In this document: positions 26,178-32,331 of the stretch, one piece after another | Numbering within the stretch: position 1 is the stretch's first letter | Layout: each line of letters starts with the position of its first letter | Source of the DNA: Gammaproteobacteria bacterium | Lineage (GTDB): Bacteria; Pseudomonadota; Gammaproteobacteria; Nevskiales; Nevskiaceae | Length of the DNA stretch: 32,331 nt | Assembly: GCA_016182805.1 (NCBI GenBank) | Contig: JACPFV010000055.1 | Span: 1-32,331 of the forward strand | Direction: 5' to 3' | Program-made: the position numbers and the translations under genes | The notes under the pieces: model-generated | What the model saw: the letters and a program-made list of their open reading frames with translations, nothing else | Told to the model about the DNA's origin: nothing | The model's database searches: none

Positions 26178-26197
26178 AGCCGCCGTTTCGGGCGGCT
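26178..26197 (+). promoter_or_regulatory. leader hairpin just before secA
   Basis: AGCCGCC (26178-26184) pairs with GGCGGCT (26191-26197), loop GTTTCG, followed by TTGACGTTC and the ATG at 26207. There is no clear Shine-Dalgarno sequence outside the 3' arm, so the hairpin may mask the ribosome-binding region or act as a small attenuator. No SecM-like ORF is present. Confidence 0.4.
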
Positions 26198-26206
26198 TTG
26201 ACGTTC

Positions 26207-28978
<2,772 letters not shown>

Positions 28979-28991
28979 GCCGGGTCCGCCC

Positions 28992-30212
28992 ATGGCCGTC
29001 AATCTGAAGGCTCCCGAGGTCCTGTACCCGGTCAAGGGCGTGCGCCTGGGCGCCGCCGAGGCGGCGATCAAGAAGGCCGGGCGCAAGGATTTGCTGGTGA
29101 TCGAGCTGGCGCCCGGCAGCCGCGTTGCCGGCGTGTTCACGCGCAACGCGTTCTGCGCCGCGCCCGTGCTGCTGTGCCGCGAGCGGCTGGCGGCGGGGTC
29201 CGAAATCCGCGCCCTGCTGGTGAATGCCGGCAATGCCAACGCCGCCACCGGCGAGGGCGGCCTGTCCGACGCGCGCGCGACCGCGGCTGCGGTCGCGAAG
29301 ACGCTCGGCTGCGGGGCCGGGGCCGTGCTGCCGTTCTCCACCGGCGTGATCGGGCAGCGCCTGCCGGTCGAGCGGATGAGCGCGGCGATTCCAAAGGCCG
29401 CCGCCGCCCTGAGCGCCGACGGCTGGCAGGACGCCGCGCGCGCGATCATGACCACCGACACCCTGCCCAAGGGCGCCACGCGCCGCGTGCGCACCGGCCA
29501 GGGCGAAGTGACCGTCACCGGCATCGCCAAGGGCGTGGGCATGATCTGCCCGGACATGGCGACCATGTTGGCCTTCGTCGGCACCGACGCGCGCCTGACG
29601 CCCGCCGCCACGCGCGCCTGCCTGCGCGACGCGGTGGCGCAGTCCTTCAACTGCGTCACGGTGGACGGCGACACCTCCACCAACGACTCCTGCGTGCTGT
29701 TCGCCACCGCCCAGGTCGGCGGCGCCGAGGTGGACGAGCGCCATCCCGACTATCCCGCCGTCGCCGGGGCCGTGGCCGAGGTCTGCCGCGAACTGGCGCA
29801 CGCCGTGGTGCGCGACGGCGAGGGTGCGACCAAGTTCATCGCCATCGAGGTCGGCGGCGCGCGCAGCGAGGCCGAGGCGCGCCGGGTGGCGTACGCGGTG
29901 GCGCACTCGCCGCTGGTCAAGACCGCGATGTTCGCCTCGGACGCCAACTGGGGCCGCATCGTCATGGCGATCGGCAAGGCCGGGGTGGAAGGGCTGGACC
30001 CGCGCGGCGTCGGCGTCGCGCTGGACGCGGTGCCGCTGATCGAGCGCGGTGAGCCGCACCCGGATTACCGCGAGGAGCTGGGTGCCGCCGTGGTCGCCAA
30101 GCCGGAATTCGCCATCCGCATCGGCCTGGGCCGCGGCGCGGCCCGCGCCACGGTGTGGACCTGCGACTTCAGCTACGAGTACGTGAAGATCAATGCCGAG
30201 TACCGCACCTGA
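28992..30212 (+). CDS. argJ: bifunctional ornithine acetyltransferase / N-acetylglutamate synthase
   Basis: Arginine synthesis enzyme that recycles the acetyl group from N-acetylornithine to glutamate. 406 residues. The self-cleavage site is in GMICPDMATMLAF, with cleavage expected between Ala190 and Thr191, whose threonine becomes the nucleophile. LLVNAGNANAATG, VLPFSTGVIGQRLP, SFNCVTVDGDTSTNDS, and the C-terminal NWGRI and YEYVKINAEYRT fit the family. It starts 13 nt after secA. Whether it has both activities or only the ornithine one cannot be told from sequence. The end overlaps the next gene by 20 nt. Confidence 0.96.
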   Translation: MAVNLKAPEVLYPVKGVRLGAAEAAIKKAGRKDLLVIELAPGSRVAGVFTRNAFCAAPVLLCRERLAAGSEIRALLVNAGNANAATGEGGLSDARATAAAVAKTLGCGAGAVLPFSTGVIGQRLPVERMSAAIPKAAAALSADGWQDAARAIMTTDTLPKGATRRVRTGQGEVTVTGIAKGVGMICPDMATMLAFVGTDARLTPAATRACLRDAVAQSFNCVTVDGDTSTNDSCVLFATAQVGGAEVDERHPDYPAVAGAVAEVCRELAHAVVRDGEGATKFIAIEVGGARSEAEARRVAYAVAHSPLVKTAMFASDANWGRIVMAIGKAGVEGLDPRGVGVALDAVPLIERGEPHPDYREELGAAVVAKPEFAIRIGLGRGAARATVWTCDFSYEYVKINAEYRT

Positions 30213-31206
30213 CGGGACGGCGGCAAGGCCGGTCATTCCGGTCGCGGCAGGGTGCTTGGTCGATGCGCGCGGCGAAGTCCTGATCTGCCAGCGCCCGTCC
30301 GGCAAGATCGCGGCCGGCAAATGGGAGTTTCCGGGCGGCAAGATCGAGCGCGGCGAGTCTGCGGCGGATGCCCTGCGCCGTGAACTGCACGAAGAGTTGG
30401 GCATCGCGGTGCGGGCGATGCGGCCCTTGATCCGGGTGCGGCACGACTACTCCGACCGCACCGTCGTCCTCGATACCTGGCAGGTGACGGCTTGGGACGG
30501 CGAGCTGGTCGCCCACGACGGCCAGGCATTTGCCTGGTCCGCGCCGGATCGCCTTCCCGAATGGGACCTGCTCGCCGCCGACGTGCCGATCGTCCGCGCC
30601 TTGCGCCTGCCGGCGCACTACGCCCTCACCCGCCCCGCGATGCCGCGAGCCGAGATCGAGCGCGGCCTTGCACAGTTGCCGCGAGGCGCGTTGCTGCGCC
30701 TGCGGCTGCCCGGCGCGGCGGACGCGGAGTACGCGGCGCTCGCAAGGGCTCTGGCGCCGCGCTGCCGCGAAAGGGGAATCGGCCTGATGCTGGATCGAGA
30801 CCCGGTCATGGTGACGGAGGTGGGCGCGCGGGGGTTCCATGCGACGGTGGCGCGACTCCAGACGCTGGATCGCCGGCCGGTGCCCGAAGGCTGCTGGTTC
30901 GGCGCGTCCTGCCACACGCGGGCGGAGCTGGAACGCGCGCGCGCCTTGGGTGCCGACTTCGCCGTGCTCGGTCCGGTCAAGCCCACGGCCACGCATCCGG
31001 AGGCGGCGGGCATCGGCTGGAGCGCGTTTGCCGAAGCGGCACGCGAGGCGAACCTGCCGGTTTATGCGATTGGCGGGCTTGCGGCGACCGACCTGGAGCA
31101 CGCCTGGTCGAGCGGCGCGCAGGGCATCGCGGGAATTTCAGGCTACTGGCGCGACTCGCCGTCCGCGGCGGGCGGCGGCTCCCGATCGTCCGCCGGAATG
31201 CCGTAG
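30193..31206 (+). CDS. mutT: MutT Nudix hydrolase fused to a ThiE-like domain
   Basis: 337 residues in two domains. Residues about 14-135 are MutT-like, with a complete Nudix box at 49-71 (GKIERGE...LRRELHEELGI) and the WEFPGGK lead; MutT sanitises 8-oxo-dGTP. Residues about 145-320 look like thiamine phosphate synthase/TenI: LLRLRLPGAADAEYAALARAL, GCWFGASCHTRAELERA, DFAVLGPVKPTATHP, IGWSAFAEAARE and LPVYAIGGLAATDLEHAWSSGAQGIAGI. This fusion is known next to secA-argJ in Pseudomonas relatives; the role of the second domain is unclear. The last 64 nt are antisense to yacG. Confidence 0.93.
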   Translation: MPSTAPDGTAARPVIPVAAGCLVDARGEVLICQRPSGKIAAGKWEFPGGKIERGESAADALRRELHEELGIAVRAMRPLIRVRHDYSDRTVVLDTWQVTAWDGELVAHDGQAFAWSAPDRLPEWDLLAADVPIVRALRLPAHYALTRPAMPRAEIERGLAQLPRGALLRLRLPGAADAEYAALARALAPRCRERGIGLMLDRDPVMVTEVGARGFHATVARLQTLDRRPVPEGCWFGASCHTRAELERARALGADFAVLGPVKPTATHPEAAGIGWSAFAEAAREANLPVYAIGGLAATDLEHAWSSGAQGIAGISGYWRDSPSAAGGGSRSSAGMP

Positions 31207-31337
31207 CGGCCCGCGACCCAGTCGCCGAGGTCGATCAGCTTGCAGCGCCGGCAGCAGAACGGGCGCCAGGGATTGGATTCGTCCAGGCGCGCCGGCTGCC
31301 CGCAGCGCGGGCAGGGCGCCTTCTTCTCCACGTTCAC
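31143..31337 (-). CDS. yacG: DNA gyrase inhibitor / zinc-binding protein YacG
   Basis: 64 residues with the four-cysteine zinc site C9PRC12 and C28...C32 (FCCRRC), then KLIDLGDWVAGRYGIP, a close match to YacG, which binds GyrB and inhibits DNA gyrase. Start is GTG (31335-31337 on the minus strand). It follows zapD by 8 nt, as in Pseudomonas and E. coli, so they are probably one operon. The 3' end overlaps the convergent mutT fusion gene by 64 nt. Confidence 0.93.
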   Translation of the reverse strand: MNVEKKAPCPRCGQPARLDESNPWRPFCCRRCKLIDLGDWVAGRYGIPADDREPPPAADGESRQ

Positions 31338-31345
31338 GGCTCAAC

Positions 31346-32131
31346 TCAAAGCAGGCAGCACTGGAGCAGAAAGGGTACATCCTGCGCGGCCTGGTGCGCA
31401 CGCACATTGACGTCGCGCAGCTGCATCATGCGCACGGTGAAGCGGTGACGGCCGGCGCTGATTTCGGGATAGAGGCCCGATTCGGCCGGCAGCAGCACGC
31501 GCACCAACTGGTACTGCGCCTGCGGGGTGTAGATGAACATGCCGCCGCGCGCCATTTCCGAGCTTGGCTCCACGCTGTGGCGCAGGAGCTGCAAGTACAG
31601 GTTGATGGATCGCTCGAACGGCCCCAGGTCGGCAAACCAGGCGTCGAGGTCGCGTGCCGTCGCGTCGTACGGCTGTGCCAGCCAGCACTGGAAATGCGGC
31701 AGGTCGAAGCCGCAGGTGCCGCCGGGGATGGTGCTGCGGTTGGCCAGGGTGCTGAGGAACTCATTGTCGCGCAGCGTGGTGCCCAGCGCATGCGTGGTCA
31801 GCAGCTGCATCGCATTGAGCGCCTCGTTGATCTCGCGCAGGAAGCTGTCGAGGCGCGCCGGGTCCACGCCCGGCCGTTCCTTCAGGCGCGTCAGTGCGCT
31901 GTTCTGCTCGGCCAGCTCCTTGATGATCTCGGTCTTGAGGTCGCTGCGCGCAACCAGGCTCAGGATGTCGAGCAGCGCGTGCAGCGTGGAGCGCACGCCC
32001 CAGTGGGAATGGTCGCCGCGGTGGTGGCGGTAGCTCGCGAACAGGAACTCCAGGCGCAGAAACATGCGCACCCGCTCGTTGAGCGGCTGCTCGAAGGCAA
32101 CGCTGGTTCCTCCTCCTGCTGCCTGGCTCAA
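31346..32131 (-). CDS. zapD: cell division protein ZapD, start uncertain
   Basis: ZapD (YacF) cross-links FtsZ filaments by binding the FtsZ C-terminal tail encoded in the same window. From TTG 32131 the protein has 261 residues (E. coli 247). Matches: VAFEQPLNERVRMFLRLEFL, SLVARSDLKTEIIKEL, ALTRLKERPGVD, NRSTIPGGTCGFDLPHFQCWL and LYPEISAGRHRFTVRMM. No ATG lies near the expected start: the open frame continues to ATG 32293, through what looks like mobile-element sequence. An AGGAGGAGG (about 32109-32117) precedes a GTT codon at 32099-32101 that aligns with the E. coli N-terminus, so a nonstandard or displaced start is possible. Confidence 0.85.
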   Translation of the reverse strand: MSQAAGGGTSVAFEQPLNERVRMFLRLEFLFASYRHHRGDHSHWGVRSTLHALLDILSLVARSDLKTEIIKELAEQNSALTRLKERPGVDPARLDSFLREINEALNAMQLLTTHALGTTLRDNEFLSTLANRSTIPGGTCGFDLPHFQCWLAQPYDATARDLDAWFADLGPFERSINLYLQLLRHSVEPSSEMARGGMFIYTPQAQYQLVRVLLPAESGLYPEISAGRHRFTVRMMQLRDVNVRAHQAAQDVPFLLQCCLL

Positions 32132-32199
32132 TGGGAGTCCAAGTCTATGAATAAAAGCTATTCTCGCCCGCCGGCGCGCGCGGGTAAATACAGAGTCTC

Positions 32200-32256
32200 T
32201 TCCAATGTGAAATGAGTCTGAAGGCGGGGTCGCGTTTCCAGCGTGAAATGAGTCTG
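32200..32256. repeat. 21-bp direct repeats, probable insertion-sequence end
   Basis: Two copies of a 21-bp sequence (32200-32220 and 32236-32256), identical at 19 positions, share GTGAAATGAGTCTG and lie 36 bp apart. Paired internal repeats just inside a terminus are common in IS families such as IS21. They lie next to the start of an ORF running off the window. The exact IS boundary is not visible; base composition drops compared with the neighbouring genes. Confidence 0.45.
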
Positions 32257-32287
32257 TAGCGGATCGGGGCCTGTTCATGATGGGCGG

Positions 32288-32331
32288 ATGCACGCCATCA
32301 TGATTGACGAATCGCTCAAGACGATCGACCA
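32288..32331 (+). CDS. start of a possible transposase ORF (partial)
   Basis: Open frame from ATG 32288 (or ATG 32300) reading MHAIMIDESLKTID to the window end. The SLKTID start resembles what I recall of DDE-type transposases with an integrase core, but 14 residues cannot prove it. The direct repeats upstream support a mobile element. Family unassigned. Confidence 0.35.
   Translation, partial: MHAIMIDESLKTID

Overview
The window is about 32 kb of very GC-rich DNA (roughly 70% by eye) from a gammaproteobacterium. Three gene blocks support this: holA-proA-nadD-rsfS-rlmH, the dcw (division and cell wall) cluster, and lpxC-dciA-M23 peptidase-secA-argJ-mutT/thiE with yacG-zapD. These are the block orders known from Pseudomonas, Xanthomonadales and Nevskiales relatives. 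The GC content and the type II MurB inside the cluster make me favour a Xanthomonadales/Nevskiales-type organism over Pseudomonas. This placement is inference, because no rRNA gene is present.

Layout. 1-4870: end of a DsbA-like isomerase gene, an alpha/beta hydrolase, then holA, proA, nadD, rsfS and rlmH, all rightward and tightly packed. nadD has no standard start codon before its catalytic motif and probably starts at CTG. 4871-5685: the RNase P RNA gene with its hairpins, then the mraZ promoter with four GTGG boxes spaced exactly 10 bp. 5686-23447: a complete dcw cluster (mraZ rsmH ftsL ftsI murE murF mraY murD ftsW murG murC murB ddl ftsQ ftsA ftsZ). Most junctions overlap by 1-13 nt, so the cluster can be translated as one coupled series. 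23448-23829: a repeat-rich gap. 23830-31206: lpxC, leftward dciA, M23 peptidase, secA, argJ and a MutT-ThiE fusion. 31143-32131: leftward zapD and yacG. 32132-32331: what looks like the edge of an insertion sequence.

The most unusual part is the ftsW-murG junction. The first 24-35 bp of murG occur three times (15579, 15728, 15865), separated by palindrome-rich inserts. Both inserts are open, and both copy spacings (149 and 137 bp) are 2 modulo 3. Each vestigial copy therefore opens a mini-ORF (50 and 46 codons) that ends in an ATGA overlap with the next copy. The chain reads ftsW-ATGA-ORF A-ATGA-ORF B-ATGA-murG. A 23-bp palindromic core from the second insert recurs exactly in the ftsZ-lpxC gap. 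That gap also holds two related hairpin units whose stems differ but stay paired. A different palindromic repeat is inserted twice in frame inside ddl. Together these suggest small structured repeat elements that enter an essential operon without breaking it.

How the genes work together: MurC, D, E and F build UDP-MurNAc-pentapeptide using MurB and Ddl products. MraY and MurG make lipid I and II. FtsW and FtsI polymerise and cross-link septal peptidoglycan. FtsL, Q, A and Z, with ZapD, build the divisome. LpxC commits to lipid A, SecA drives export, and the M23 protein may remodel the wall.
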